Of a stretch of DNA of 64,000 bases, positions 26,124-36,152 are shown piece after piece. This stretch comes from JADFOI01 sp965218935 (lineage in GTDB: Bacteria; Acidobacteriota; UBA6911; RPQK01; JADFOI01). Position 1 is the stretch's first letter. Each line of letters opens with the position of its first letter. Under the pieces are notes generated by a model. The model worked only from the letters and a program-made list of their open reading frames with translations, had not been told where the DNA came from and searched no databases. Made by a program: the position numbers and the translations under genes. Location: the NCBI GenBank assembly GCA_965218935.1, contig CBDCMH010000013.1:1-64000 (forward strand), in the 5' to 3' direction.

Positions 26124-29100
26124 TGGTAACCAAAGTATAAAGAACGGGTACTAATGCCAGTGTCAGCAGCGTCGAAGTAATCAGACCTCCGATTACGGTA
26201 ACGGCCAAGGGCGCCCGCAGTTCGGAACCTTCACCCATACTCACTGCCATAGGAAGCAATCCGAGGACCGTGGTACTGGTGGTCATCAAAATGGGTCTCA
26301 GCCGCACCGCACAGGCTTCCTGAATAGCCTGGAACTTATCTTTTCCCTGTTCTCTGAGTTGATTCGTAAAGTCTATCAGGACAATCGAGTTGTTGACAAC
26401 GATTCCCGCTAAGATCACACCTCCGATCAGCACCACAACACTCAACACCAAGCCCGTTAGATAGAGTGCCAAAGCCACCCCGATAAGAGCAAAGGGTATG
26501 GCAAACATAATGACAAAGGGCTGCGCCAGAGATTCAAATTGTGAGGCCATAACCAGATAGACCAGGAAAACCGCCAACAAAATGGCGAACTGCATGCTCT
26601 CAAAGGCCACCGCCCGCTCTTCGCTCTGCCCTCCTACATAGGCGAACATATCGGGCGGAAGATCAAACTCCTGCAAGGCCAGGTCAATTTCACTCACCAC
26701 GCTCTGTAAATCCCGATCGGCGATGTTTGCCGAGATGAGAGCGACTCGTTGAGGTCCGATGCGCCGAATCTCAGTGGGTCCCTCTTCCAATACGACGTCA
26801 GCTACAGTGGACAAACGAACGGGGCTGCCGTTGGGCACATCCAAAACAAGGTTCTTCAAATCAAACAGCGACCTGCGATCTTCCTCCAGGACTCGGACCC
26901 GGATGTCAATCTTACGGTCAGGCTCGTTCAGCTCCGTTGCGATATCGCCCTGAACCTTATTGCGAAGCAAGCCCGCAGCCTGGTTGATGTTGAGTCCCCA
27001 GTTGGCCAGCCGTTGGCGATCAAAATGGATCTGCACCTCAGGATTTCCACCGTCGGTACTGGCCTTCAGATCCCTCAGTCCCGAGATCTGGGTAAGCCGT
27101 TCCCGGATTCGATCAGCGTAGGTTTTTAAGGCCTGCAAATTGTAGCCCTGCACGATCACCTCTATGGGCTGCTTAAAGCTGAAAAGAGCCGGCCGTGAGA
27201 ATTTGTAATCTACCGCGGGAAGATGTCGAAAGCGCTCCCTCAGCCCTTCCAGAACTGCGGTTTCTTTCTCATGAAGCATGTCCGGGCCGAGAGCGACCAG
27301 GATCTGACCAATATGCTCCCTTTCTTCCACCGCTGAGGCTCCCGTTTGATTCCCCGATCCCACAATGGTGTAGTACCTTTCAACTCCTTGCTCTTGTCGG
27401 ATAACCGCCTCCGCTTCCTCTAATCTTCGCGAGGTCTGTTCCACCGGGGTTCCGGGAGGAAGCTGCAGATCAACGAAAAACTCACCCTGACTGATTTCAG
27501 GAATGAGCTCCGCACCCAGTCCTGTCAGCAGACTCAAAGCACCCCCAAACAACACCACGGCGATAAGCAGGAAAGCCAGCCGTTGCCGTAATGCTTGGCC
27601 TAGAAACCAGGAGTAGGGCCGAACCAGAAAAAACTCTTTCGATCTCTTCTGTGCTGGTTCCTCTTTCCCGTTAGGCTCCCCTCCTCCACCCAGACTGGCC
27701 AGCATAGGGATGAGCATTATGGCAACCACCAGGGAAGCCACCAGAGAAAAGGTCACCGTCAATGCCTGGTCTGCAAAAAGCTGTCCGGCTATTCCCTCGA
27801 CAAAGACGATCGGTGCAAACACGCAAACCGTTGTCATGGTGCTGGCGACAACGGCATGTCCTACCTCACTGGCTCCCAGGTCGGCCGCTTCACGGGGACT
27901 GTGCCCCTTGGTTCGATAACGATGGATGGACTCAAGGACCACAATGGAGTTATCCACCAGCATCCCGATACCCAGTGCCAGTCCGCTCAAGGACATGATG
28001 TTGAGGGAAATGTTGGCCCCGTACATGAGAAAGAAGGTGGCCACAATGGAAATGGGTATGGAGAGGGCAATAATAAGCGTGCTCTGGACACTCCGTAAGA
28101 AGAGGAAGAGGACAATAACGGCCAGGATGCCACCGATCATGGCGGTGTTGAGAACTTCATCTATGGACTGTTCGATAAATCGTGATTGGTCGAACACGAC
28201 TTCGAAATCCAACGGAACTCTCTTCCCGCTGTATTCCTTTTCCAGCCCGTCCAGCCGAGTTCGAACCTGAGCCGCGGCCGTAACGGTGTTGGCATCGGCT
28301 GCCTTGAAAACGGCGATCTCAACGCTTTCCTCACCGTTAATCCGAGTGATCACCTTGCGTTCCTTATAGCCGGAGTAAGCAGAGCCCAGGTCGCTCAAAC
28401 GGATCGGCACACCGTTTTTCTGTGCCACAATAACTTCGTTGATCTCCTCGACGTCTTGAAACTCGTTTAGAGTTCGAACCAGATACTTGCTTTCCCCCTC
28501 CTGGAGGGTTCCGCCCGTCAGATTGATATTTTCCTGACCCAGCCGGCTGGTCACTTCCTGAATGGACACCCCCAGTGAGGTAAGTTTCTGCTCATCCAGC
28601 TCAACGTGGATCTCTTCTTCGAATCCTCCGGAGACCCGGAGCGCAGCTACACCGTCAATGCTTTCCAAATCAGACTTAACGAATTCCTCGCAAAGATATC
28701 GAATCTCCGAGAGGTCAGGAGAGCCGGACACGCTGACCCTCATAATCGGATCGGTGGAAGGATCGTAGCGCAGGAGGATAGGCTTGCTGGCATCTAACGG
28801 CAGCTGCAAAACATCCAGTTTCTCTCGAACATCCAGCGCTGCAAAATCCATATTGGTTCTCCAGCTGAATTCCAAAATGACATCGGAAACCTCGGGCTTG
28901 GAGACGGAACTGACGCGAACCACATTGTTGGCCACGCTGACAGCATTCTCGACCGTTTCTGTGATCAGGTTCTCGACTTCCGCTGGCGCGGCGCCTTCGT
29001 AGTTGGTGCGAACGGTGAGAGTGGGATAGGAGATTTCAGGCAAGAGATTCAAGGCCAACCGGCCATAAGAAACGCTGCCAAAAACGGCAATGGCGACAAA

Positions 29101-29151
29101 GAGCATCGTCACCGTAACAGGGCGACGAATGGAAAACCCGACAATCTTCAT
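26104..29151 (-). CDS. RND efflux permease
   Basis: 1015 residues, same superfamily as the next gene but clearly diverged. Motif GIGMLVDNSIVVLESIHRYR in the fourth membrane segment has one Asp followed by Asn, as in MdtB/C and CzcA-like pumps. The usual two periplasmic domains and twelve membrane segments are present. It overlaps the adaptor gene by ATGA, so the two are co-translated. The C-terminal SDSSDE and the TAG stop derive from the terminal repeat of element C1, a short replacement at the cytoplasmic tail that probably leaves transport intact. Confidence 0.92.
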   Translation of the reverse strand: MKIVGFSIRRPVTVTMLFVAIAVFGSVSYGRLALNLLPEISYPTLTVRTNYEGAAPAEVENLITETVENAVSVANNVVRVSSVSKPEVSDVILEFSWRTNMDFAALDVREKLDVLQLPLDASKPILLRYDPSTDPIMRVSVSGSPDLSEIRYLCEEFVKSDLESIDGVAALRVSGGFEEEIHVELDEQKLTSLGVSIQEVTSRLGQENINLTGGTLQEGESKYLVRTLNEFQDVEEINEVIVAQKNGVPIRLSDLGSAYSGYKERKVITRINGEESVEIAVFKAADANTVTAAAQVRTRLDGLEKEYSGKRVPLDFEVVFDQSRFIEQSIDEVLNTAMIGGILAVIVLFLFLRSVQSTLIIALSIPISIVATFFLMYGANISLNIMSLSGLALGIGMLVDNSIVVLESIHRYRTKGHSPREAADLGASEVGHAVVASTMTTVCVFAPIVFVEGIAGQLFADQALTVTFSLVASLVVAIMLIPMLASLGGGGEPNGKEEPAQKRSKEFFLVRPYSWFLGQALRQRLAFLLIAVVLFGGALSLLTGLGAELIPEISQGEFFVDLQLPPGTPVEQTSRRLEEAEAVIRQEQGVERYYTIVGSGNQTGASAVEEREHIGQILVALGPDMLHEKETAVLEGLRERFRHLPAVDYKFSRPALFSFKQPIEVIVQGYNLQALKTYADRIRERLTQISGLRDLKASTDGGNPEVQIHFDRQRLANWGLNINQAAGLLRNKVQGDIATELNEPDRKIDIRVRVLEEDRRSLFDLKNLVLDVPNGSPVRLSTVADVVLEEGPTEIRRIGPQRVALISANIADRDLQSVVSEIDLALQEFDLPPDMFAYVGGQSEERAVAFESMQFAILLAVFLVYLVMASQFESLAQPFVIMFAIPFALIGVALALYLTGLVLSVVVLIGGVILAGIVVNNSIVLIDFTNQLREQGKDKFQAIQEACAVRLRPILMTTSTTVLGLLPMAVSMGEGSELRAPLAVTVIGGLITSTLLTLALVPVLYTLVTSDSSDE

Positions 29152-30662
29152 GGCCCCCGGAAATCCCCCCTGTATTGCCGCATCATTTCCTGAGTGAAGG
29201 CTCTTTTCTTTTCAGAATCTGTGGCAAATTCGGGGTCCTGAGCTAACCGCGCTTCGTATTCCTCTTTGACCTCAGGGTTTTCCATCAACCGATTCATAAA
29301 TCTTTCAACCATCTCAGGAGGCATCTCTCGGCCGCCTGGGCCACGACTCCCGGGAGATCTTCTTCCTGCCTCCTGCCTGGGCGGAGTGTCCCTGCCCCGG
29401 GGAGGACTTATCTCATCAGCGCGATCACCTCTTGCCGGAGAAGAGGCTGGCTCCGAGGCAGCAGAAACAGAGGGGCCCTCTGGAGAAGCTTCTCCCTCCC
29501 AGGAGATAATATTCACAAGATAGCCATCGGCCAATCCCTCATAGCCCACCGTAACGACATCTTCTCCTACCTGGAGCCCCTCCAGAACTTCAACCCGGTC
29601 TTCCTCACTAAATCCAAGGACAACATCGCGCTTCTCCACTAAGTTCTCGGCGATGATGACGAAAATACGGTTTTCATCACGCTCGCGTAAAACGGCCTTC
29701 TTGGGAATCACAATCGCGTCTGGGCGCGTCTCGGAGGCAATGTAAACCGTCCCAAACATACCCGGTCGCAACCGGTCCGGCCGCTCCATCTCAAGCGTCA
29801 CTTTGACGGTCCCGGAGGTCGCATCGACAGTGGGATTAATCATCTTAATGGCAGCTTCAAAATCTTGATCGGGGAAAGTGTCGACCCGAACTTGAGCTTT
29901 CTGTGCAACTCTGAGCTGGGGCAACTCTCGCTCGGGAACGAAAATACGCGCCCACAGCGGAGGAAACTCCTCGACGCTGAAGACCTCGTCACCGTTGACA
30001 CGGTCTCCTACTTCCACCAGTCGTTCCGTGATCACACCGTCGATGGGTGAAAGGATCTCGGTGTATTCCAGCTGAATGGCGGCCGCTTCGAGCCGGGCCT
30101 GTGCAGCCTCGAGATGCTGCTGGGCCGTTTCTAAAGCCAGCTCATCGGTACGATGGGCCAAAGAGACCTGATCAAATTCCTGTTTGCTAATCAACTGCTG
30201 CTCAGACAGGTCCAGTGCCCTTTCGTAGTCGGCAATGGAGAGCTGCACCTTGACCTCTCCCTGCTCAAGTCCAAGCCTCGCTTCGTCAACGGCGATACCC
30301 GCCTGCTCGTACTCGTTTCGAACTTCGCGATCCTCGAGACGAAGAAGGGTATTCCCTTCGCGAACAAAGGCTCCCTCCTCCACCAGGATTTCATCAACAA
30401 TGGCATTAAGCCTGGCATAGACCGTGACCTTCCGGATCGCTTCCAGGGTGGTATTGGAGACAATATAGGTGGAAATGGGCTCTGTCCTGGCCCGGTAGGC
30501 TCGGATACTGATGGCCTGGGCCTCTGCTGACCCATTCCCGCCGTCCTGGCCCCGACCTGCTCGTCCCGGATTTCTTTCGGTTTGAGTACCGTCGCTCGAA
30601 CATGCACCCAGCACCGCCAACAACACGACCACGGGCGCCAGTAGGATCCGTTGATATTGCAT
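29148..30662 (-). CDS. RND periplasmic adaptor (HlyD/MFP family) lipoprotein
   Basis: About 504 residues. A lipoprotein signal ends at LGAC, so it is tethered to a membrane facing the periplasm. Barrel-sandwich and alpha-hairpin regions follow (ARLNAIVDEILVEEGAFVREG near 80, a Gln/Glu-rich coiled coil to about 200), then beta-barrel segments to about 350. The last 110 residues are an unusual low-complexity tail rich in Pro, Arg, Ser and Glu with a charged end. ATG 30662 is preferred over one 45 bp upstream because GAGG precedes it and the signal peptide starts there. It links the permeases to an outer-membrane channel. Confidence 0.9.
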   Translation of the reverse strand: MQYQRILLAPVVVLLAVLGACSSDGTQTERNPGRAGRGQDGGNGSAEAQAISIRAYRARTEPISTYIVSNTTLEAIRKVTVYARLNAIVDEILVEEGAFVREGNTLLRLEDREVRNEYEQAGIAVDEARLGLEQGEVKVQLSIADYERALDLSEQQLISKQEFDQVSLAHRTDELALETAQQHLEAAQARLEAAAIQLEYTEILSPIDGVITERLVEVGDRVNGDEVFSVEEFPPLWARIFVPERELPQLRVAQKAQVRVDTFPDQDFEAAIKMINPTVDATSGTVKVTLEMERPDRLRPGMFGTVYIASETRPDAIVIPKKAVLRERDENRIFVIIAENLVEKRDVVLGFSEEDRVEVLEGLQVGEDVVTVGYEGLADGYLVNIISWEGEASPEGPSVSAASEPASSPARGDRADEISPPRGRDTPPRQEAGRRSPGSRGPGGREMPPEMVERFMNRLMENPEVKEEYEARLAQDPEFATDSEKKRAFTQEMMRQYRGDFRGP

Positions 30663-30727
30663 AGATACCTCAGGTTCGGCAGTCAAGTTAATATACGCCA
30701 AGCGCACACGTTCGTTTCATTTTCCTA

Positions 30728-30816
30728 AGTGTCTCGTTCCATAATAGGATGCACATTGGCATCGCGTCATCGTCGCGCTCGACACAAACGTCATCGCATT
30801 TATGGAACGAGACACT
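30728..30816. repeat. Inverted-repeat element C2
   Basis: An 89-bp family C element with well-matched ends: AGTGTCTCGTTCCATA and TATGGAACGAGACACT. TA precedes the left end; TG follows the right. It lies upstream of the efflux adaptor gene, so it may carry or disturb that promoter. Confidence 0.8.
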
Positions 30817-30878
30817 TGGTGGCTCTTAATTACTTTAGGGTTATGAAGTAAAGGTGTTAAAATACGCGTCTGCTGGTA

Positions 30879-31066
30879 GCCGAGGTGATGCATAGGTTCT
30901 CGTCACGAGGTGGCGAAAACGCCGACCCGGCAAGGGGGGCGACCGAGGTCCCCGCAAACGTACTCTCTGCAGTACGTTGAGGACCGGGGGCACCCGCGCT
31001 TGCGGGTCGCGCTGCCAGGGCGGATGGTTTTTCCATTGCAGTAGAGAATTGATGCACCACCCCGGC
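30879..31066. repeat. Inverted-repeat element A2
   Basis: A 188-bp family A element with diverged ends (GCCGAGGTGATGCATAGG; right end GATGCACCACCCCGGC). The left flank is TA, the right TC. It contains CGTACTCTCTGCAGTACG, an internal dyad shared with A1. The gap 30663-31087 holds C2, this element and a 60-bp AT-rich stretch that is the likely promoter region for the two divergent genes. Confidence 0.7.
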
Positions 31067-31087
31067 TCACAAAGGGAGGAGGGATCT

Positions 31088-31708
31088 GTGAGCGTTGAAT
31101 ATGTCGAGAAACTCTACAATCGTTTCTCGACCTTCTATGACCTGATATACGGTCTCAAGGTTTTCAACCATGGAAGGGAACTGGCACCAGAGTATCTTGA
31201 TCTCTTCCAAGGGGCCCAGCTTCTAGAAGTAGGGGTGGGAACCGGCCTTGCCATCCCTCCGCTGCCCAAAAATATCGAAATCACTGCTATCGACTTCTCC
31301 CAGAGAATGCTGAACCAAACCCGAAAGCGGCTTCATTCACTGGGCATTCATAACGTCCAGCTCTTTAAAATGGACGCCACCCACCTGGAATTCCCGGACA
31401 ACAGCTTTGATCGAATCCTGGCGGCTTACTTCATTTCCACTGTGCCGGATCCCGTCAAGGTGATTTTGGAGATGAAACGAGTGTGCCGCCCAGGAGGTTA
31501 CCTGGTCTTCCTCAATCACTTCGAGTGCGAAGTACCCGTCATCGACCTTATCGAGAGACATCTCTCCCCTTTCTTTTACCGGCTAGGCTTTAACACGGGC
31601 CTGAACCTGCACGGGTTGATGGAGCAATCGGGTCTTGAGGTGGAGAGCGTAGAGAAAATTGATGCCTTAGGTCACTTTAAGGCGGTCAGGTGTATTAATC
31701 GGGACTAA
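31088..31708 (+). CDS. SAM-dependent methyltransferase, phospholipid N-methyltransferase-like
   Basis: 206 residues. The GTG start has a strong ribosome binding site (GGGAGGAGGG). LLEVGVGTGLAIPPLP near residue 42 is the SAM-binding motif I; IDFSQRML follows as the acidic loop and VCRPGGYLVFLNHF as the post-motif strand. The N-terminal YNRFSTFYDLIYGLKVFNHGRE resembles the PmtA family that methylates phosphatidylethanolamine toward phosphatidylcholine. Its TAA stop overlaps the first base of repeat C3. Confidence 0.8.
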   Translation: MSVEYVEKLYNRFSTFYDLIYGLKVFNHGRELAPEYLDLFQGAQLLEVGVGTGLAIPPLPKNIEITAIDFSQRMLNQTRKRLHSLGIHNVQLFKMDATHLEFPDNSFDRILAAYFISTVPDPVKVILEMKRVCRPGGYLVFLNHFECEVPVIDLIERHLSPFFYRLGFNTGLNLHGLMEQSGLEVESVEKIDALGHFKAVRCINRD

Positions 31709-31778
31709 GTGTCTCGTTCCATAAATACGATGACGTCTGCTGACGGGGCTTGCGTGGGGAGATCAAGGAACGAGGGAC
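31708..31778. repeat. TA-flanked element C3 at a stop codon
   Basis: A 71-bp family C remnant. TA at 31706-31707 is part of the methyltransferase TAA stop; TA at 31779-31780 closes the other side. The left end is intact (AGTGTCTCGTTCCATAAATA) and the right end is degraded (GGAACGAGGGAC). About 170 bp of AT-rich DNA with no gene separate it from the insertion sequence. Confidence 0.65.
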
Positions 31779-31952
31779 TAAGGACCTGATCCTGAAATAG
31801 AATCAGGTCAGCAAACGATTGCAATCCGGTTCGTCTGCCATCTTTATCCTTTTATTGTCAAGGTTTTATCCAGATGTAAAAAAGCACCCGGACCTCCTCC
31901 AAAAGCCCTGGGTTCAGATAGGGTGCAGAAATCACACGCTATTTCCCACCCG

Positions 31953-33409
31953 TTGCCTCACGTAAAAATCTATTCCAAAGGGTATTCGTTGCCTCACTAA
32001 GAATCTATCCGAAAGGGATTGCAAAAAGTGGTGGTAAAAAGCACCAACCAGAGGAGTGGCAACCCCTTGCCCAACACCCGCAGCCTGCAGCAAGAGAAAG
32101 ATTTTCACATCCAGCCCGCTTCCCATCGTTTCTTCTGCTCAGGAGTCGGTTTGAGCAAAAGGCAATTCTGAAGCCAGCCGATCTGCCGTGCCAGCTGGGC
32201 CGGATTGAGCTTCTCATACTCTCGGGCCAGTTCCCGCTTGATCTTGTCCGCCACCTCAGGGGACTCGCAGATCCTCCGGTAGGGAGTTTTCGGCACATCA
32301 TACTTTTTCCAGATCCGAGACCCTCGACGTTGCTTGGCCACCATCTTCATGACCGGCTTGAAAAAGTTGATCTGCAGTCGCAGCCGATCGTACAACTCGT
32401 TCACCAGCTCCTGTTCTCGCTCTCCCTCGTAGCGAGCATAACCCACGGCCCGCCGAACCACCGAATAGTTTTTCTGCTCCACATAAGGGTTGTCATTCTT
32501 GCGCGAGGGGCGGGTTCGGCTGAAGCTGATCTTTTCCTGCTCACAAAAACGAATCAAGTGCTTGTTGATGAACTCGCTGCCGTTGTCCGAAGCCATCCCC
32601 AGCCAAGGGAAGGGCGAGCGCTTCTGAAGCAGCTTCATCGCTTCCAGGACCCACACCTGGGCCTTATTGCGCACCGCTCGGACCTCTGTCCAGCCCGTGT
32701 ACACGTCCGTCACATCCAGGGTTTGAAGGTAGTCCCCCCGACCCTGGCCTCCCTCATGGCCCACCAGGTCCACTTCCACAAAACCGGGGCGATCCTCCTG
32801 CCAGTCGGCGAAACGCTTGATCGGAATCTGGTGTTTGAGCAGCGTTCCCGGCTTGGTTCCGGATCGTCCTTTGAGACGGTGCTTGCACCTTTCGGGCTCC
32901 AGCAGCCGATCGATGGTGGCGGCGCTGATCTGCATCAACCGCTCATGGGTGCTGGCATCCACTTTCAGTTCCCCATGTCTTTGTAAAATGGGTACCACTT
33001 CCGGCAAAATCGCGACCAGACGTTTGCCACACAAATAGTCCAGTATCTCCCAGATCATCGTCAGCGCCTTTAGAACTTTCTGGTCGTATTTGCGGGCCCG
33101 CTCTCGCCGTACTCTCTTGCCGATATCCCCTACCGCCACCAGCTTGGGGCTCAACCGGATCCGCTTGCCCTGGTGGCGAAGCAGATAGGCTCCATAGCAG
33201 CGGTTGTAGCCCGTCATTTGGGTAAACTCCGTCAACACTTCCCCCTTCACCTTCTTGCCCTTCTTCCGGTAGCGGGGGGCAAAACTTTTGATCAATACAC
33301 GCTTTTCTGCCATCGTTAACCTCATTGGTGCCCTCCATTCCTTCATGGAGGACACTTCTATTCCCCTGCTCAGGGCCAGGCAATTTCGAATAGATTTTTG
33401 ATGAGGCAA
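31953..33409 (-). mobile_element. Insertion sequence with integrase-type transposase
   Basis: A complete element. The left end carries two tandem copies of a terminal motif, TTGCCTCACGTAAAAATC at 31953 and TTGCCTCACTAAGAATC at 31989; the right end is the inverse, ending TGAGGCAA at 33409. The same double end is found in the decayed copy at 60621-61341, which confirms that both copies belong to the element. A target-site duplication is not evident. The family is uncertain; the transposase is of rve/DDE type, outside IS3. Confidence 0.85.
32105..33325 (-). CDS. IS transposase, integrase catalytic domain
   Basis: 406 residues from ATG 33325, chosen for GGAGG six bases upstream; upstream ATGs at 33346 and 33409 are in frame. 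An N-terminal helix-turn-helix (MAEKRVLIKSFAPRYRK, then MTGYNRCYGAYLLRHQ) is followed by the rve core with Asp in VEVDLVGHEGG, Asp in MASDNGSEFIN and Glu in NDNPYVEQKN: the DDE triad is intact. It appears functional. The same protein is found as a broken copy near 61 kb, so the element has moved in this genome. Confidence 0.9.
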   Translation of the reverse strand: MRLTMAEKRVLIKSFAPRYRKKGKKVKGEVLTEFTQMTGYNRCYGAYLLRHQGKRIRLSPKLVAVGDIGKRVRRERARKYDQKVLKALTMIWEILDYLCGKRLVAILPEVVPILQRHGELKVDASTHERLMQISAATIDRLLEPERCKHRLKGRSGTKPGTLLKHQIPIKRFADWQEDRPGFVEVDLVGHEGGQGRGDYLQTLDVTDVYTGWTEVRAVRNKAQVWVLEAMKLLQKRSPFPWLGMASDNGSEFINKHLIRFCEQEKISFSRTRPSRKNDNPYVEQKNYSVVRRAVGYARYEGEREQELVNELYDRLRLQINFFKPVMKMVAKQRRGSRIWKKYDVPKTPYRRICESPEVADKIKRELAREYEKLNPAQLARQIGWLQNCLLLKPTPEQKKRWEAGWM

Positions 33410-33482
33410 TTCGTCCCATTGCCTTCATCCCCCTAGGGGCGTAACATCAACGCAACACTGACAGCTGCATTGCCGGGGAGAC

Positions 33483-33887
33483 ATGATAGGCCAGACCATT
33501 TCCCATTACAGAGTCATCGTAAAGATCGGCCAAGGCGGGATGGGTGTCGTGTACCGAGCCCAGGACACCAACCTGAGCCGCGAAATGGCTATCAAGGTGC
33601 TACCGGAGCAATTCACCCAAGACCCGCAGCGGCTGGCCAGGTTTGAACGGGAAGCAAAACTCCTGGCCTCACTCAATCACCCCAACATTGCAGCCATCTA
33701 TAGCCTGGAAGCCTGCCGCCGAATTGCTGCATCTCAGACCGGACCAAGCTGTGCCGCAGGGCTAGGGGACACTTGTGGCCCTCGGGAGGAAATGTTTCCT
33801 CCATCAGGTGTTCCGCTGGAACATGGCCACACCCTAAATTTCAGATTTTTTGACCGTTTCTGCAAAAGGAGAAGTTCAAGGAGGTGA
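33483..33887 (+). pseudogene. Ser/Thr protein kinase, N-lobe fragment
   Basis: The first 78 residues are a clear PknB-type kinase N-lobe: ISHYRVIVKIGQGGMGVVYR (glycine loop), MAIKVL (ATP-binding Lys) and FEREAKLLASLNHPNIAAIY. After LEACRR the similarity stops and the frame runs through unrelated sequence to a stop. The catalytic HRD and DFG loops are missing, so it cannot phosphorylate. The remnant begins about 70 bp from the IS and directly precedes the propeller gene; IS-linked deletion is the likely cause. Confidence 0.8.
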
Positions 33888-33890
33888 ACT

Positions 33891-35180
33891 ATGTGTCATT
33901 TTTTCCGCCTTACAATCATGACTGGTCTGAGTGCCCCAGCGAGACTAATGGCCTTCCTTTGTCTCCTGATATTAGCAGGCACATTGGGTTGCACAGATAA
34001 CGCCGTGGGGCCGGGTGCCACCTCGGAGCTGACCGATCAGCCAGCAGACGACCTCTCAGAGGTTGGAAACATTGCTCCTATTCGTGTCATCTATGACCGC
34101 TACCCGATGTTTGCGGGCGTAGCGGTAGATCCGGCCTCCAACAAAGCGATCTTTACCGATGACAACACTTTTAGCGTTTTAGAGTACAACCGTGATACAC
34201 CGGGTAGCCCCGATCGGATCACTGAGTTCACCAACAGGATCGGGGGACCTTCAACCAGGATTCATTCCGCCTGCGGCGTCGCTATCGACCCCGAGAATCA
34301 GGAAATCTATGTGCTGAACACCGACGGCTCGGATAACATGGTGGTTTTTGGGTACGGCCAATCGGGAGATACAGCTCCGCTCCGGGAGTTAATAGTGGAT
34401 CACGGAGGTTGGGGAATGTTCCTGGACCCCAAGAATCATAACGAGCTGTTCTTCACCATTCAGCACCTCAACAAAATTTCGGTGTATCGGCCCAGCGCGG
34501 AAGGAAAGGAGGAACCTCATCGCTACATCCAGGGACCGAACACGAAATTGGTGGATCCTCATGGAATTTTCGTGGACAGTGTGAATGATGAGATCGTTGT
34601 CAGCAACCATCATTCCGCCCACCAGATAGAGACGGGAGTGGTAGCAGCAACCCTGAAATTTCGTTATCTGCTTCAATCGACAGGACACTATGAGTTGTCT
34701 TCCCTCACGGTGTACTCGCGGACGGCCGAGGGAGATGCAGCGCCACTGCGCACCATTCAGGGGCCAAAGACAAGGTTGAATCTGCCACTGGGAGTGGTTG
34801 TAGACACCGAGAGGGACGTCATTTTGGTTGCCAACGATCAGACCCATGCTGTCCTGGCTTTCGCTCGGACTGCCCAGGGCAACGTGGAGCCTCTTTATAC
34901 TATTGAAGGACCCGCCACAGGGTTGAAGAATCCCGGAGCCTTTTACCTTGACGTGGAAAACGATGAGCTTTGGGTGACCAACTGGGGCGACCACAGCGTG
35001 ACGATTTTTCCCAGTGATGCCCGAGGCAATGCGACCCCTTTACGGACCATTCGCACTGCTCCGAAGGGGGAGCCTTTGGCGGGCCTGGGCCGTCCCTCAG
35101 CAATAGCTTGGGATGTACGTCTTCAGCGAGAATGGGACATTTGGGGTTCCAAGCTAAGAGACAGTGGGAACCGATGCTGA
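33891..35180 (+). pseudogene. Beta-propeller lipoprotein, 5' part (interrupted by IS3)
   Basis: Strong start (AAGGAGGTGAACT before ATG). A signal peptide ends in a lipobox TLGC, so the product is lipid-anchored outside the cytoplasm. Then come repeated blades of about 45-55 residues with the pattern P-G-V-x-V-D, V-x-N and TIxGPxT (for example PLGVVVDTERDVILVANDQT), an NHL/six-bladed-like propeller. Genuine sequence ends near 35122, where the IS3 element begins; the last codons and stop come from the IS. The missing blades continue at 36646-37120. A truncated but exported protein could still be made. Confidence 0.8.
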
Positions 35181-36152
35181 TCGGGCTAGTTTAGCATTGA
35201 TCGCCTGCCGACGGGCAAGGGTGACTCCTTTCAATCTTCTCCTTTTTGTGTGGATGGAATCTCGTCTTGCGAAGTACATGTCATCGGGTGTGACGTTACC
35301 CAGGGCCTCGTGATAGCGCCTGGAGTTGTAGTAGTCGATAAAGACCGCGATTTCTCGCTCCAACTCCTCGGGTGTCTCCCAGACCATTAGGTTGATGCGT
35401 TCCTTGCAGGAACGATGGTAGCGTTCGATCTTCCCGTTGGTCTGGGGATGATAGGGTGAGGCCAGGATGTGGCCCAGTCCCTTGGTCTCCAGATACTGAC
35501 CAAAGTCTTTGGAGATCAAAGCCGGTCCGCGGTCTGTCACCAGCCGGGGCCGATCAGACAACGGAGCCTGTTCCACACCCGTTCTCTCACAAGCCGCCTC
35601 GACCACCTGGCTGAAGTCTCCAGCACGCATGGCCGTGTGAAGTCCCCAGGCCAGGATCCTCCGGCTAAAGTCATCCAGTACTGAGATCAGATAGTACCAG
35701 CCCCAGTTCTTGACCAGAAGATAGGTCGCATCCGTTTGCCACTGCTGGTTGGGTCGGGTCGTCTTGATTCGATATTCCGATTCGGCTGGAAAGCTCCGGA
35801 GTTGAACCTCCCGAATCAGCCCTTCCGCTTTCAAAATCCGGTAGACCGAGGATTCCGAGACCGTAAACCCGCACCTATCCGTCACCTGGCAGCTCACTTC
35901 TCGTGAGGACCACTCTGGAAACAGCAGCGCCATCTCCAGGATTCGGTCCCGTTCTTTGGGCAGGATCTGATTCCAAACCCGTCCTGATCCTGGGGGACGG
36001 TCCCGCAAGCCTGCCAACCCCCTCTTTCGAAAGTGGTGTCTCCAGCGATAGTAGGTCGAGCGGGGGATCTCGAGTTGATCCAGCACCTCCCGGACCGGTA
36101 ACTCGGAGGCCTCCACTGTCCTTAAAACTTCCAGCTTGTGCTCGCTGAGCAT
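35154..36152 (-). CDS. IS3-family transposase OrfB
   Basis: 332 residues. An N-terminal HTH_21-like segment (VREVLDQLEIPRSTYYRW) is followed by an rve domain with Asp in QWQTDATYLL, Asp in LVTDRGPALIS and Glu in HPQTNGKIERYH, so the DDE triad is complete. It has its own ribosome binding site (AAGGAGG, about 8 bases before ATG), which suggests independent initiation as well as any frameshift product. Probably active. Confidence 0.92.
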   Translation of the reverse strand: MLSEHKLEVLRTVEASELPVREVLDQLEIPRSTYYRWRHHFRKRGLAGLRDRPPGSGRVWNQILPKERDRILEMALLFPEWSSREVSCQVTDRCGFTVSESSVYRILKAEGLIREVQLRSFPAESEYRIKTTRPNQQWQTDATYLLVKNWGWYYLISVLDDFSRRILAWGLHTAMRAGDFSQVVEAACERTGVEQAPLSDRPRLVTDRGPALISKDFGQYLETKGLGHILASPYHPQTNGKIERYHRSCKERINLMVWETPEELEREIAVFIDYYNSRRYHEALGNVTPDDMYFARRDSIHTKRRRLKGVTLARRQAINAKLARSASVPTVS

